The notes beneath the pieces are model-generated. The model was given only the letters and a program-made list of their open reading frames with translations, was not told the DNA's origin and ran no database searches. Made by a program: the position numbers and the translations under genes. From assembly GCA_032719365.1 (NCBI GenBank), contig CM064874.1:33652716-33716715 (forward strand): a stretch of DNA of 64,000 bases. Direction: 5' to 3'. Of this stretch, positions 9,550 to 22,839 are shown piece by piece. The stretch comes from Prinsepia uniflora (lineage: Eukaryota > Streptophyta > Magnoliopsida > Rosales > Rosaceae). How positions within the stretch are numbered: position 1 is the first letter of the stretch; each line of letters starts with the position of its first letter.

Positions 9550-12472
9550 TGTAACGACCCGTCCCGAATATCGGGATTTAATAATATTTAATTGTGATTT
9601 ACTAATCTGGGATTAGTTGGGCGATTTCGGACGAATTGTGCAAAATGACCGTTTTGACCCTGGGCGTGGGCAAAACGTTGACTTTTATTTCGGATGGTCA
9701 AATGGATTTTGACCGATGACCGTGACGTAGTTTGGGACGTCACGAGTTCATAGACAGGTGGCACGTTCGATTCCGACATTCGCAGAGAAAGTTATGATGT
9801 ACGGAAGTGTAAGGGCATTTTCGTAATTTGGACGAAATAAGGGGAAATGTTGACTTTTTGACCGAGATGTCCGATGGTCGAGGGCCAAGGACCGTTACGT
9901 AGGTTTCGTCGATACGAATCCAACGACAGGCGGCATGCCGAAATCGGAGATTCGACGACGAAGTTATGGTCAAGGAAACGAATTAACGAACCGAGGCTCC
10001 GATTAAAATAATAATATAATAATGAACAGTACCCGGTGACTGAACACACTTGGATGAGTGACAAGTGTCACTCATCCCTTAATTTCAGGCATAAAACCAG
10101 ATCCCATGTTTTGGGGAAACATAATTATTATGTTTTATTAATTAATTAAATTAAATTAATCTTCTAATTATTCCTCTCTAATTTCCTAACCGTGTACAAC
10201 CCAAAACCACAATTCATTCCACTCTTAATCTCCTCTCCATCAGCTGATCTTGAGTGTGCAATTTGGAGACATTTCAGAGACGGATTTAGTGAGGGAAACA
10301 CGAGGGATTGAGGGGGGCCGTAGAACTGGAATTCGGAAATGTGGTTTTTGGGAGGGAAATCGAATTGGGAGAATTAGGCCGTGAGGATCGCAATTGAGCT
10401 CACATTAAGCTTCCTGGGATCACAACGATCATAATTGTCGAAAAAACGGGATGAATTGGTGCCGTTTTGGCTCTGATCGAGCTTGGTGACAGAGGAAGGA
10501 AATCGAGGTTGAGTCGTGATCATGGAGTGTTTAGACGACGGAATTGAGGTGGGGAAACTACTTCTCATGATCCCACGATGCTTCTGGGTTCGTCCATTGA
10601 AAGAAAACGGCTGCGGTTGACAGAACTCCATGGTTGAACAGTGACGGTGTTCGTGCTTGAGTCGTGACGATTGAGCGCGGGATTGAAGCAATTGAGTTGG
10701 GGGAAATGCTTAACGGAGTCCATGGAAGCTTCTGGTTGAATCAATTTAAGGAAATCAATTGGAATTGAAGGAATTCCATGAACGAACAGTAACCGGAGTG
10801 TTCTTGGTGTTCATCATCGAATCGTGGAATTGTAGGTAAGGATTTGTGTAATTGAGTTTACAGAACTTAAATTGAACTTAAAACGAAACTAACTGAATGA
10901 TCAATTGGAAGATTTAGGGTTGAATTGATGGACATTGAACCGGGTCGTCTCGCGGGCTGTTTGGACCCGTTTACCAGACATACGGGTTAGGCTGGTGACA
11001 CTGTAGCAGGCGCGTGGGTTTCACGCGCAGCCACTCACGGCGGCGCGTGACGGTGCGTGGGCACGAATCTCGAGGTGAGGTCAACATGACTTCTGTCCTA
11101 TTTAATGTAACGAACATTTTGGAATTGGTTTCGTGTCGATCGGACACCGTTTCGTTATTGTTCGGGATAACCGAAGGTTTTAAATCCAATTTAAAAATAC
11201 TTAAAAATTCGGGAAAATTACGGGACTTGAATAGGATGTTAATGATGAGGTTAGTAATCCTCTAACGTGATTTGAACAGGATTTCGAGTCCCGGTGGTAG
11301 TGGTGTGGCCCGGGAAGGCCTATGGCACGCGTATCGAGGCGCTCGGTTAAACGGTCTGTGAGTGGACATTGGTTTCATAAATTCGATGCATGCATAACTG
11401 TTTTATGATTGTTATAATTATGATTAAATGATTTACTTTGGATATCGGTGAATTTAAAATTATTTCACGTATTTCGAGGTGAATTACGTATTTGCACGTA
11501 AACCGAGGTTTTCTGGATTTGCACCGATTTCCATAAATGTGGTTGGATATGATTTCATGAAACGGTTACGAACTTGAATAAATGTTTCCTGGTTTACATT
11601 TTATATATGTTCACATGCTGGAATCTATAAATGGTTTTGATGATGTTTCGGTCATGGCACGTTTCACGGTATTTGGGCATGAGACCCGTTTGATGAAATG
11701 TAACGATCGGTTCGGATTTTACCTATGTATACCTATATGTTTTGCATGTGGATATCGATAAAATGTATTTAGTACTGCACTTTATAGATCCTTCCATATG
11801 ATACTGTCTCCTCCGGATGAGGTACCCCGGAGAGGTCACGGACGTCTAGTACGTCCATCGTCTATGACGCTAAGCATCGGAGATGCTGTACCCGAACGGG
11901 GTTCGGGTATTGAACTCGGAAATTGAGACCCGAGTGGCACGTGTAGCCTTGTGATTGTGACCTTATTGACGTCAGGGACGTCAGACATCAGGGATGTCGG
12001 ATTGGAGTGTATAGTGCAGTGGCTAAAATTATGGTTATGGTTTATATTATATGCCTTATGGTTCATATTACTGGATTTATGAAATAACTCTTGGATTGAC
12101 TTTTGGAAATTGAACCTAAGCTTTGGTTTCCGGGCTAAGGCCCTAATGGTTGTTTCTAAATAAATGTGTGACCATTGGTTTTTGGCGCATGCATATGGTT
12201 TTACTGAGGGGCATAAATGTCTTATAAATGTTTTAAACAGACTTGTTTATTTTCGTCCACTCACAGCTTTTGTTTTCAATGCCCTTCAGGTTGATTCCGG
12301 ATGCGACTGCAGCAGATACTTGAGCATCGCACACCTCCTCCATCGATCCTTACGCACTCTAGAAGCCCGTTTGGGCAGTGGCAATAGGTTATCCCTTGTC
12401 TGACACCTCTTGTCAGACGGGAGCATGGCACATTCCATGGCAATCCTAGGGGGATTGAGATGGGTCGTGTCA
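9550..12472 (+). mobile_element. A LTR2
   Basis: It is 2923 bp, with TGTAACGACCCG at the start and GTGTCA at the end. It carries the roughly 0.14-kb segment missing from LTR1 and LTR5 (about 10350-10498). Private variants in its first 200 bp (for example TTTTGACCCTGGG) separate it from LTR3 and LTR4. The palindrome is at 10052-10077. It serves as 3' LTR of INT1 and 5' LTR of INT2. Confidence 0.93.
10836..12289 (+). other. Candidate two-intron leader in A LTR2
   Basis: This is the uninterrupted A version. Intron 1 is 10836-11279 (444 nt: AG|GTAAGG to CTCTAAC...GAACAG|G), exon 2 is 11280-11357 (78 nt), and intron 2 is 11358-12289 (932 nt: CT|GTGAGTGG to CCCTTCAG|G). The intron 2 ends pair through TGTGAGTGGAC (11357-11367) and GTCCACTCACA (12255-12265), extended to 12 bp by flanking C/G. 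Equivalent spans are 17481-18934 (LTR3), 24126-25579 (LTR4) and 30629-32082 (LTR5). Confidence 0.5.
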
Positions 12473-15400
12473 AGTGGTATCAGAGCAGGTTTTGCTCTTT
12501 TGTGCGCGAAGGACGAGGGTGTGATGTCTCATTGGGCTGCTGTTCCGTTGTCAACCTGATAGATAGTTTTGGGTTTGTATGGTGGATTGGGTGTGGTTGG
12601 CCCGATACGCCGTGCATTGATGTGATTCAACCCAAGTGGGGTTGTATATGATTAACTGGTAATATGGGACCGTCGGTCCGGTCATGTGATGATGGATTGT
12701 TGTGCCACTGGGCACAGCCGGGTTCAGGGAACCCCATTTGATTGGAAATGCGAAACTCAGTTGAGTAATGGTCTAAATTGTGGACCCTGGTAGTGTTGGC
12801 TAGTGTACGGGGGTTGGGGCATCGGAGTTAGCCGATGACCTTCGTGGTGGAACCCCCGATGGAACCCACGTTGAGTTGATGATTGGATTGGATTGGACGT
12901 CTATACGATGTCAGGACTGCGGGGTCGGTCAGGTTGTGGATTTTACTGCAGAAGGAAGTTGGGTTCGGTGGAACCCTAGGGTGTGATTTTGGAACCCTAA
13001 TTTATAATCGATGGACTGGAAAAGTGAACTTTGATTGAGAACTTGTGCTGCGACGAGCGGCGAAGGTCGTGGATGACCATGTGGATGACTCTAGTGAGTC
13101 TAGTCAGGATTATGGGTTTCGATCCACGGATGCGGTTATGAGATAAAATATGGAATCCCGTGTTGGATCGAATATTAGTGTGAGGTGTGGTTACGGATCT
13201 TGACAACGATGACTGTTGGTCGACAGTTGTGTCGAGATGACTGGCTATCGAGGGTATTTAGTGTGGCTTTCACACTTGGGGATCAGGGGATGTTCAGGGA
13301 ACGTCCATTATCCTGATGTGCCAGTGGTCAAATTGGAGGTACCCATAGTCGTGGGGTACGAGTGCTGTTACGAGATCGTCGTTCATAATGAACGCAGATC
13401 CAGGGTAACAACTTTGCACACAGTGTGCTGGCATGGATGTTCATGTGCCAGCATGGATGTTCGTGTGCTATGTATGGATGTTGGTATGGTGATACCTTTA
13501 TGCCAATACTAGTATGGATGCCTGTGTGCTGATACTAGTGTTGATGATGGTGCGTTGGTGCTGGTACTAGCGCTGGTGCAGATGACAGTAATTGTGATGA
13601 CGATGAGCCACCAGTTGGGGTGTGACTCTGTCATGATGGACATGTGATTGGTATCTGCGACTCAGAGGTGGTTGAGTCTTGGACTGGATGGGATCCAGTG
13701 GAGGTTGTGTCGTGTTGGGATAAGTCCCAACAGATTTATGATGACAAGTGATGAATGGATCAAAAGGTATGATTGAAAATTTGGGGAAATTTGGGATGTT
13801 GTTCCCTACGTTATGAGAATCAGTGGATTTGGGGGGTTGTTGTCAACTCCGAGATTGGTAAGATTGTTTACCTCTAATATCCTCAGAGGGTACAAGGAAA
13901 TTATTGAAATTGGAAAAGTCGGGAAACCATTCGTGGTATTGAGGTGTGATTTTGTGATTGCGAATCACTTGGAACCTGAGGATTGAACCTGTAAAGGTTG
14001 TGATGTGAGACAAAGGCAGTATGGTATGCACATCCAGGCAGAGTTGTGGATTTTCCGTTCGGAATTTGGGCGTGTTCATACATGAGTATTGGCGGACGTG
14101 AGGTCCGAGTAATGAATTGATTTTGGACACGTGGTGGTCCACGTGAGGTATGGACATGGGTAGTCTAGTGGTTGGACTTGACATCTCATTGGGAGCATGT
14201 CTGTTTCCAACATGGTTGGAACTCCCTTTTCGGGGAGAGTTGTGATTGGGAGACGAGAGGAGTGCTCCTTTCCACATCGGTGATTGGTATTCCGAAGTCA
14301 TTGGGGTTGACTTCTTATTTCCTGCCGTGGCAGATGTTGATTGTTGCTACCAGTACGTTGAGCGTGTATTGGTGGGTGGACCCATGTTTGGCTTGGGGTC
14401 ATTGGACACAAGCAGTTGTGTATGATTTTGGATTTGGTGGTGAAATGCGAGGTCATCTTTCCACAAAGGGAAATTTGACGAATGATTCAATTGAGGGTGT
14501 AAGACCCTACGATCAGCTTTCAGATGGATTGTTAGCTATGTGGGCATATGTGGATCCTAGGCGGATCTGATTTGTGATGTTGTCGACTTTGGGCATGGTG
14601 ACGATCTAGGATCGTGATGTTACTTGTCGGATGACGTAGCGATGGATCTGGATCGTGATCTTGATGATCCAGATGGGTGGAGAGTTATCACTCTTACCTT
14701 GGTATGTGAGTAGTAAATGACGGGACTGAACTTCTCTTCAGAGTGAGTCCTTATGGTTTGTGACTTGGTTGAGTGGGTTTCCGATGTGGTCGGATTCTGT
14801 CAACCTTTGACGTGATAGTATTGGGATTGGCTTCCCTATGAAGTCAACCAAGTGTTTTGAGCTGGTAACCGATAGGATCGGTTTTGTTACGTCTAGGTGG
14901 ACGTAAATGAGGTTTTGGGTTTTGGAATCGAATTTCTGGGTGACGATTCCGGATTCGATTGCGAAGCTCGAAAGTGGATTACCGGATTTGGGTGCGGAAT
15001 GATTATTCCAATGCTAGCTTACGGAATAATGATTTCGGATTCGGATTTGGAAATGGAATAAAAATGTGATGTTTGGGTTTGGATTCGGAATTTCTTACGA
15101 AATTGTGAATTCGAATTCGGAACTAGAACTAGATGACGGGTGGAGTTCGTTTTGTCTCATGTTGGTTTGGACAAAGGTACTTCATTACTAGAACGTGTCT
15201 GGCTATGACCTGGGTGGTTGTAGGCGGATTGTTGGATTGATGTACGTACAGGGTACGTTATACGAGGATTGATACTGGTTAGGCTGATTGGTGCCTAAAT
15301 GGCGGTACATGGGATGTACCAGTGGTGTGTGATCAAACGTGTTGGTAATCGGCTTGGTTCCGATATCATTTGTTTGGTTGTGATTGTGGACTGGACATTG

Positions 15401-16194
15401 GATGCTGTGCGATGTGCAGAGTGTTTTGGTCTGGTTCAATGGTTGTTTGAGCAAGTGCTCCTAGCCATGGTTGGCTAGTGGAACCCTAGTTTTGAGATGT
15501 GTGATCACTGCTGGGCTGGTATTCAATGTGTTCCAGTTACACCACTTGATTGGGTAAATTGACGGTGTACGTACACTCAGGATGAGTGAATTGGTGGTCA
15601 GAGTAACCACGAGTAACCTTGTGTGATTTTATCACACCGTGATTTTCCAGCGCCTTGGTTCGCTGAGGGAGTCGGCGGTTATGGACATTGAGATTAATTT
15701 ATGTCGCAGGATGGGGCTTGCCCTGCGAATTGAGATCATGTGGTTGATCTTACGCTACATCGAGGGTGATGTAGTACGTGGTGTTGTCACTGACTGGTAA
15801 ATGGTTGGGGCTTTATCAGGGTGGTAAAGCTTAGTGGTGACAGTTTGACTGATGGTGTCAGCATGGACTGACAAATGAGATTTGGTGACTCCCAATGGGA
15901 GCAAATGTAAGGATATATTGACAATGGAAGGGAACTGTTTGGCTGAATGAGTCAGCTAAATGGTTAAGAAATTTTATCGCGGATCAGGTGACTATGTCCA
16001 CTCGAGGTGGTCGAGTGTTGTTGTTATGACGTATGACTGTGATGGGATGTCTGGGTGCAGACGAGACTGGTATTGTTCCAGTATGTGGGTGTACAGGTGT
16101 ACACATGGTATGTGGTCGAAATGTCTTCCACAAGGTGGTTGTGGAATAAGGTTATTGGTAATTTCGAGGACGAAATTCTTTAAGGAGGGAAGGT
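12473..16194 (+). mobile_element. INT2, family A interior
   Basis: It is 3722 bp. It differs from INT1 by a 20-bp local duplication (the ATGGATGTTC(A/G)TGTGC motif around 13430-13460) and scattered substitutions. It has primer site 12475-12486 and polypurine tract 16182-16193. Its longest reading frames (14172-14570 on +, 13843-14301 on -) show no known domain. Confidence 0.85.
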
Positions 16195-19117
16195 TGTAAC
16201 GACCCGTCCCGAATATCGGGATTTAATAATATTTAATTGTGATTTACTAATCTGGGATTAGTTGGGCGATTTCGGACGAATTGTGCAAAATGACCATTTT
16301 GCCCCTAGGCGTGGGCAAAACGTTGACTTTTATTTCAGATGGTCAAATGAACTTTGACCGATGACCGTGACGTAGTTCGGGACGTCACGAGTTCATAGAC
16401 AGGTGGCACGTTCGATTCCGACATTCGCAGAGAAAGTTATGATGTACGGAAGTGTAAGGGCATTTTCGTAATTTGGACGAAATAAGGGGAAATGTTGACT
16501 TTTTGACCGAGATGTCCGATGGTCGAGGGCCAAGGACCGTTACGTAGGTTTCGTCGATACGAATCCAACGACAGGCGGCATGCCGAAATCGGAGATTCGA
16601 CGACGAAGTTATGGTCAAGGAAACGAATTAACGAACCGAGGCTCCGATTAAAATAATAATATAATAATGAACAGTACCCGGTGACTGAACACACTTGGAT
16701 GAGTGACAAGTGTCACTCATCCCTTAATTTCAGGCATAAAACCAGATCCCATGTTTTGGGGAAACATAATTATTATGTTTTATTAATTAATTAAATTAAA
16801 TTAATCTTCTAATTATTCCTCTCTAATTTCCTAACCGTGTACAACCCAAAACCACAATTCATTCCACTCTTAATCTCCTCTCCATCAGCTGATCTTGAGT
16901 GTGCAATTTGGAGACATTTCAGAGACGGATTTAGTGAGGGAAACACGAGGGATTGAGGGGGGCCGTAGAACTGGAATTCGGAAATGTGGTTTTTGGGAGG
17001 GAAATCGAATTGGGAGAATTAGGCCGTGAGGATCGCAATTGAGCTCACATTAAGCTTCCTGGGATCACAACGATCATAATTGTCGAAAAAACGGGATGAA
17101 TTGGTGCCGTTTTGGCTCTGATCGAGCTTGGTGACAGAGGAAGGAAATCGAGGTTGAGTCGTGATCGTGGAGTGTTTAGACGACGGAATTGAGGTGGGGA
17201 AACTACTTCTCATGATCCCACGATGCTTCTGGGTTCGTCCATTGAAAGAAAACGGCTGCGGTTGACAGAACTCCATGGTTGAACAGTGACGGTGTTCGTG
17301 CTTGAGTCGTGACGATTGAGTGCGGGATTGAAGCAATTGAGTTGGGGGAAATGCTTAACGGAGTCCATGGAAGCTTCTGGTTGAATCAATTTAAGGAAAT
17401 CAATTGGAATTGAAGGAATTCCATGAACGAACAGTAACCGGAGTGTTCTTGGTGTTCATCATCGAATCGTGGAATTGTAGGTAAGGATTTGTGTAATTGA
17501 GTTTACAGAACTTAAATTGAACTTAAAACGAAACTAACTGAATGATCAATTGGAAGATTTAGGGTTGAATTGATGGACATTGAACCGGGTCGTCTCGCGG
17601 GCTGTTTGGACCCGTTTACCAGACATACGGGTTAGGCTGGTGACACTGTAGCAGGCGCGTGGGTTTCACGCGCAGCCACTCACGGCGGCGCGTGACGGTG
17701 CGTGGGCACGAATCTCGAGGTGAGGTCAACATGACTTCTGTCCTATTTAATGTAACGAACATTTTGGAATTGGTTTCGTGTCGATCGGACACCGTTTCGT
17801 TATTGTTCGGGATAACCGAAGGTTTTAAATCCAATTTAAAAATACTTAAAAATTCGGGAAAATTACGGGACTTGAATAGGATGTTAATGATGAGGTTAGT
17901 AATCCTCTAACGTGATTTGAACAGGATTTCGAGTCCCGGTGGTAGTGGTGTGGCCCGGGAAGGCCTATGGCACGCGTATCGAGGCGCTCGGTTAAACGGT
18001 CTGTGAGTGGACATTGGTTTCATAAATTCGATGCATGCATAACTGTTTTATGATTGTTATAATTATGATTAAATGATTTACTTTGGATATCGGTGAATTT
18101 AAAATTATTTCACGTATTTCGAGGTGAATTACGTATTTGCACGTAAACCGAGGTTTTCTGGATTTGCACCGATTTCCATAAATGTGGTTGGATATGATTT
18201 CATGAAATGGTTACGAACTTGAATAAATGTTTCCTGGTTTACATTTTATATATGTTCACATGCTGGAATCTATAAATGGTTTTGATGATGTTTCGGTCAT
18301 GGCACGTTTCACGGTATTTGGGCATGAGACCCGTTTGATGAAATGTAACGATCGGTTCGGATTTTACCTATGTATACCTATATGTTTTGCATGTGGATAT
18401 CGATAAAATGTATTTAGTACTGCACTTTATAGATCCTTCCATATGATACTGTCTCCTCCGGATGAGGTACCCCGGAGAGGTCACGGACGTCTAGTACGTC
18501 CATCGTCTATGACGCTAAGCATCGGAGATGCTGTACCCGAACGGGGTTCGGGTATTGAACTCGGAAATTGAGACCCGAGTGGCACGTGTAGCCTTGTGAT
18601 TGTGACCTTATTGACGTCAGGGACGTCAGACATCAGGGATGTCGGATTGGAGTGTATAGTGCAGTGGCTAAAATTATGGTTATGGTTTATATTATATGCC
18701 TTATGGTTCATATTACTGGATTTATGAAATAACTCTTGGATTGACTTTTGGAAATTGAACCTAAGCTTTGGTTTCCGGGCTAAGGCCCTAATGGTTGTTT
18801 CTAAATAAATGTGTGACCATTGGTTTTTGGCGCATGCATATGGTTTTACTGAGGGGCATAAATGTCTTATAAATGTTTTAAACAGACTTGTTTATTTTCG
18901 TCCACTCACAGCTTTTGTTTTCAATGCCCTTCAGGTTGATTCCGGATGCGACTGCAGCAGATACTTGAGCATCGCACACCTCCTCCATCGATCCTTACGC
19001 ACTCTAGAAGCCCGTTTGGGCAGTGGCAATAGGTTATCCCTTGTCTGACACCTCTTGTCAGACGGGAGCATGGCACATTCCATGGCAATCCTAGGGGGAT
19101 TGAGATGGGTCGTGTCA
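16195..19117 (+). mobile_element. A LTR3
   Basis: It is 2923 bp and, where I compared them, indistinguishable from LTR4. It includes the 0.14-kb segment, the palindrome (16697-16722) and the hairpin cluster (18485-18643). Confidence 0.93.
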
Positions 19118-22100
19118 AGTGGTATCAGAGCAGGTTTTGCTCTTTTGTGCGCGAAGGACGAGGGTGTGATGTCTCATTGGGCTGCTGTTCCGTTGTCAAC
19201 CTGATAGATAGTTTTGGGTTTGTATGGTGGATTGGGTGTGGTTGGCCCGATACGCCGTGCATTGATGTGATTCAACCCAAGTGGGGTTGTATATGATTAA
19301 CTGGTAATATGGGACCGTCGGTCCGGTCATGTGATGATGGATTGTTGTGCCACTGGGCACAGCCGGGTTCAGGGAACCCCATTTGATTGGAAATGCGAAA
19401 CTCAGTTGAGTAATGGTCTAAATTGTGGACCCTGGTAGTGTTGGCTAGTGTACGGGGGTTGGGGCATCGGAGTTAGCCGATGACCTTCGTGGTGGAACCC
19501 CCGATGGAACCCACGTTGAGTTGATGATTGGATTGGATTGGACGTCTATACGATGTCAGGACTGCGGGGTCGGTCAGGTTGTGGATTTTACTGCAGAAGG
19601 AAGTTGGGTTCGGTGGAACCCTAGGGTGTGATTTTGGAACCCTAATTTATAATCGATGGACTGGAAAAGTGAACTTTGATTGAGAACTTGTGCTGCGACG
19701 AGCGGCGAAGGTCGTGGATGACCATGTGGATGACTCTAGTGAGTCTAGTCAGGATTATGGGTTTCGATCCACGGATGCGGTTATGAGATAAAATATGGAA
19801 TCCCGTGTTGGATCGAATATTAGTGTGAGGTGTGGTTACGGATCTTGACAACGATGACTGTTGGTCGACAGTTGTGTCGAGATGACTGGCTATCGAGGGT
19901 ATTTAGTGTGGCTTTCACACTTGGGGATCAGGGGATGTTCAGGGAACGTCCATTATCCTGATGTGCCAGTGGTCAAATTGGAGGTACCCATAGTCGTGGG
20001 GTACGAGTGCTGTTACGAGATCGTCGTTCATAATGAACGCAGATCCAGGGTAACAACTTTGCACACAGTGTGCTGGCATGGATGTTCATGTGCCAGCATG
20101 GATGTTCGTGTGCTATGTATGGATGTTGGTATGGTGATACCTTTATGCCAATACTAGTATGGATGCCTGTGTGCTGATACTAGTGTTGATGATGGTGCGT
20201 TGGTGCTGGTACTAGCGCTGGTGCAGATGACAGTAATTGTGATGACGATGAGCCACCAGTTGGGGTGTGACTCTGTCATGATGGACATGTGATTGGTATC
20301 TGCGACTCAGAGGTGGTTGAGTCTTGGACTGGATGGGATCCAGTGGAGGTTGTGTCGTGTTGGGATAAGTCCCAACAGATTTATGATGACAAGTGATGAA
20401 TGGATCAAAAGGTATGATTGAAAATTTGGGGAAATTTGGGATGTTGTTCCCTACGTTATGAGAATCAGTGGATTTGGGGGGTTGTTGTCAACTCCGAGAT
20501 TGGTAAGATTGTTTACCTCTAATATCCTCAGAGGGTACAAGGAAATTATTGAAATTGGAAAAGTCGGGAAACCATTCGTGGTATTGAGGTGTGATTTTGT
20601 GATTGCGAATCACTTGGAACCTGAGGATTGAACCTGTAAAGGTTGTGATGTGAGACAAAGGCAGTATGGTATGCACATCCAGGCAGAGTTGTGGATTTTC
20701 CGTTCGGAATTTGGGCGTGTTCATACATGAGTATTGGCGGACGTGAGGTCCGAGTAATGAATTGATTTTGGACACGTGGTGGTCCACGTGAGGTATGGAC
20801 ATGGGTAGTCCAGTGGTTGGACTTGACATCTCATTGGGAGCATGTCTGTTTCCAACATGGTTGGAACTCCCTTTTCGGGGAGAGTTGTGATTGGGAGACG
20901 AGAGGAGTGCTCCTTTCCACATCGGTGATTGGTATTCCGAAGTCATTGGGGTTGACTTCTTATTTCCTGCCGTGGCAGATGTTGATTGTTGCTACCAGTA
21001 CGTTGAGCGTGTATTGGTGGGTGGACCCATGTTTGGCTTGGGGTCATTGGACACAAGCAGTTGTGTATGATTTTGGATTTGGTGGTGAAATGCGAGGTCA
21101 TCTTTCCACAAAGGGAAATTTGACGAATGATTCAATTGAGGGTGTAAGACCCTACGATCAGCTTTCAGATGGATTGTTAGCTATGTGGGCATATGTGGAT
21201 CCTAGGCGGATCTGATTTGTGATGTTGTCGACTTTGGGCATGGTGACGATCTAGGATCGTGATGTTACTTGTCGGATGACGTAGCGATGGATCTGGATCG
21301 TGATCTTGATGATCCAGATGGGTGGAGAGTTATCACTCTTACCTTGGTATGTGAGTAGTAAATGACGGGACTGAACTTCTCTTCAGAGTGAGTCCTTATG
21401 GTTTGTGACTTGGTTGAGTGGGTTTCCGATGTGGTCGGATTCTGTCAACCTTTGACGTGATAGTATTGGGATTGGCTTCCCTATGAAGTCAACCAAGTGT
21501 TTTGAGCTGGTAACCGATAGGATCGGTTTTGTTACGTCTAGGTGGACGTAAATGAGGTTTTGGGTTTTGGAATCGAATTTCTGGGTGACGATTCCGGATT
21601 CGATTGCGAAGCTCGAAAGTGGATTACCGGATTTGGGTGCGGAATGATTATTCCAATGCTAGCTTACGGAATAATGATTTCGGATTCGGATTTGGAAATG
21701 GAATAAAAATGTGATGTTTGGGTTTGGATTCGGAATTTCTTACGAAATTGTGAATTCGAATTCGGAACTAGAACTAGATGACGGGTGGAGTTCGTTTTGT
21801 CTCATGTTGGTTTGGACAAAGGTACTTCATTACTAGAACGTGTCTGGCTATGACCTGGGTGGTTGTAGGCGGATTGTTGGATTGATGTACGTACAGGGTA
21901 CGTTATACGAGGATTGATACTGGTTAGGCTGATTGGTGCCTAAATGGCGGTACATGGGATGTACCAGTGGTGTGTGATCAAACGTGTTGGTAATCGGCTT
22001 GGTTCCGATATCATTTGTTTGGTTGTGATTGTGGACTGGACATTGGATGCTGTGCGATGTGCAGAGTGTTTTGGTCTGGTTCAATGGTTGTTTGAGCAAG

Positions 22101-22839
22101 TGCTCCTAGCCATGGTTGGCTAGTGGAACCCTAGTTTTGAGATGTGTGATCACTGCTGGGCTGGTATTCAATGTGTTCCAGTTACACCACTTGATTGGGT
22201 AAATTGACGGTGTACGTACACTCAGGATGAGTGAATTGGTGGTCAGAGTAACCACGAGTAACCTTGTGTGATTTTATCACACCGTGATTTTCCAGCGCCT
22301 TGGTTCGCTGAGGGAGTCGGCGGTTATGGACATTGAGATTAATTTATGTCGCAGGATGGGGCTTGCCCTGCGAATTGAGATCATGTGGTTGATCTTACGC
22401 TACATCGAGGGTGATGTAGTACGTGGTGTTGTCACTGACTGGTAAATGGTTGGGGCTTTATCAGGGTGGTAAAGCTTAGTGGTGACAGTTTGACTGATGG
22501 TGTCAGCATGGACTGACAAATGAGATTTGGTGACTCCCAATGGGAGCAAATGTAAGGATATATTGACAATGGAAGGGAACTGTTTGGCTGAATGAGTCAG
22601 CTAAATGGCTAAGAAATTTTATCGCGGATCAGGTGACTATGTCCACTCGAGGTGGTCGAGTGTTGTTGTTATGACGTATGACTGTGATGGGATGTCTGGG
22701 TGCAGACGAGACTGGTATTGTTCCAGTATGTGGGTGTACAGGTGTACACATGGTATGTGGTCGAAATGTCTTCCACAAGGTGGTTGTGGAATAAGGTTAT
22801 TGGTAATTTCGAGGACGAAATTCTTTAAGGAGGGAAGGT
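19118..22839 (+). mobile_element. INT3, family A interior
   Basis: It is 3722 bp. Against INT2 I noticed only two substitutions (T/C near 14165 versus 20810, and T/C near 15963 versus 22608), so these two units duplicated very recently. Primer site is 19120-19131. Confidence 0.87.

Noticed and set aside
14172..14570. 132-codon reading frame repeated in all A interiors, with overlapping minus-strand frames up to 152 codons
   Set aside because: No domain, no codon-use signal and overlapping frames on both strands. The copies are alike because the array is recent, not because of protein selection.
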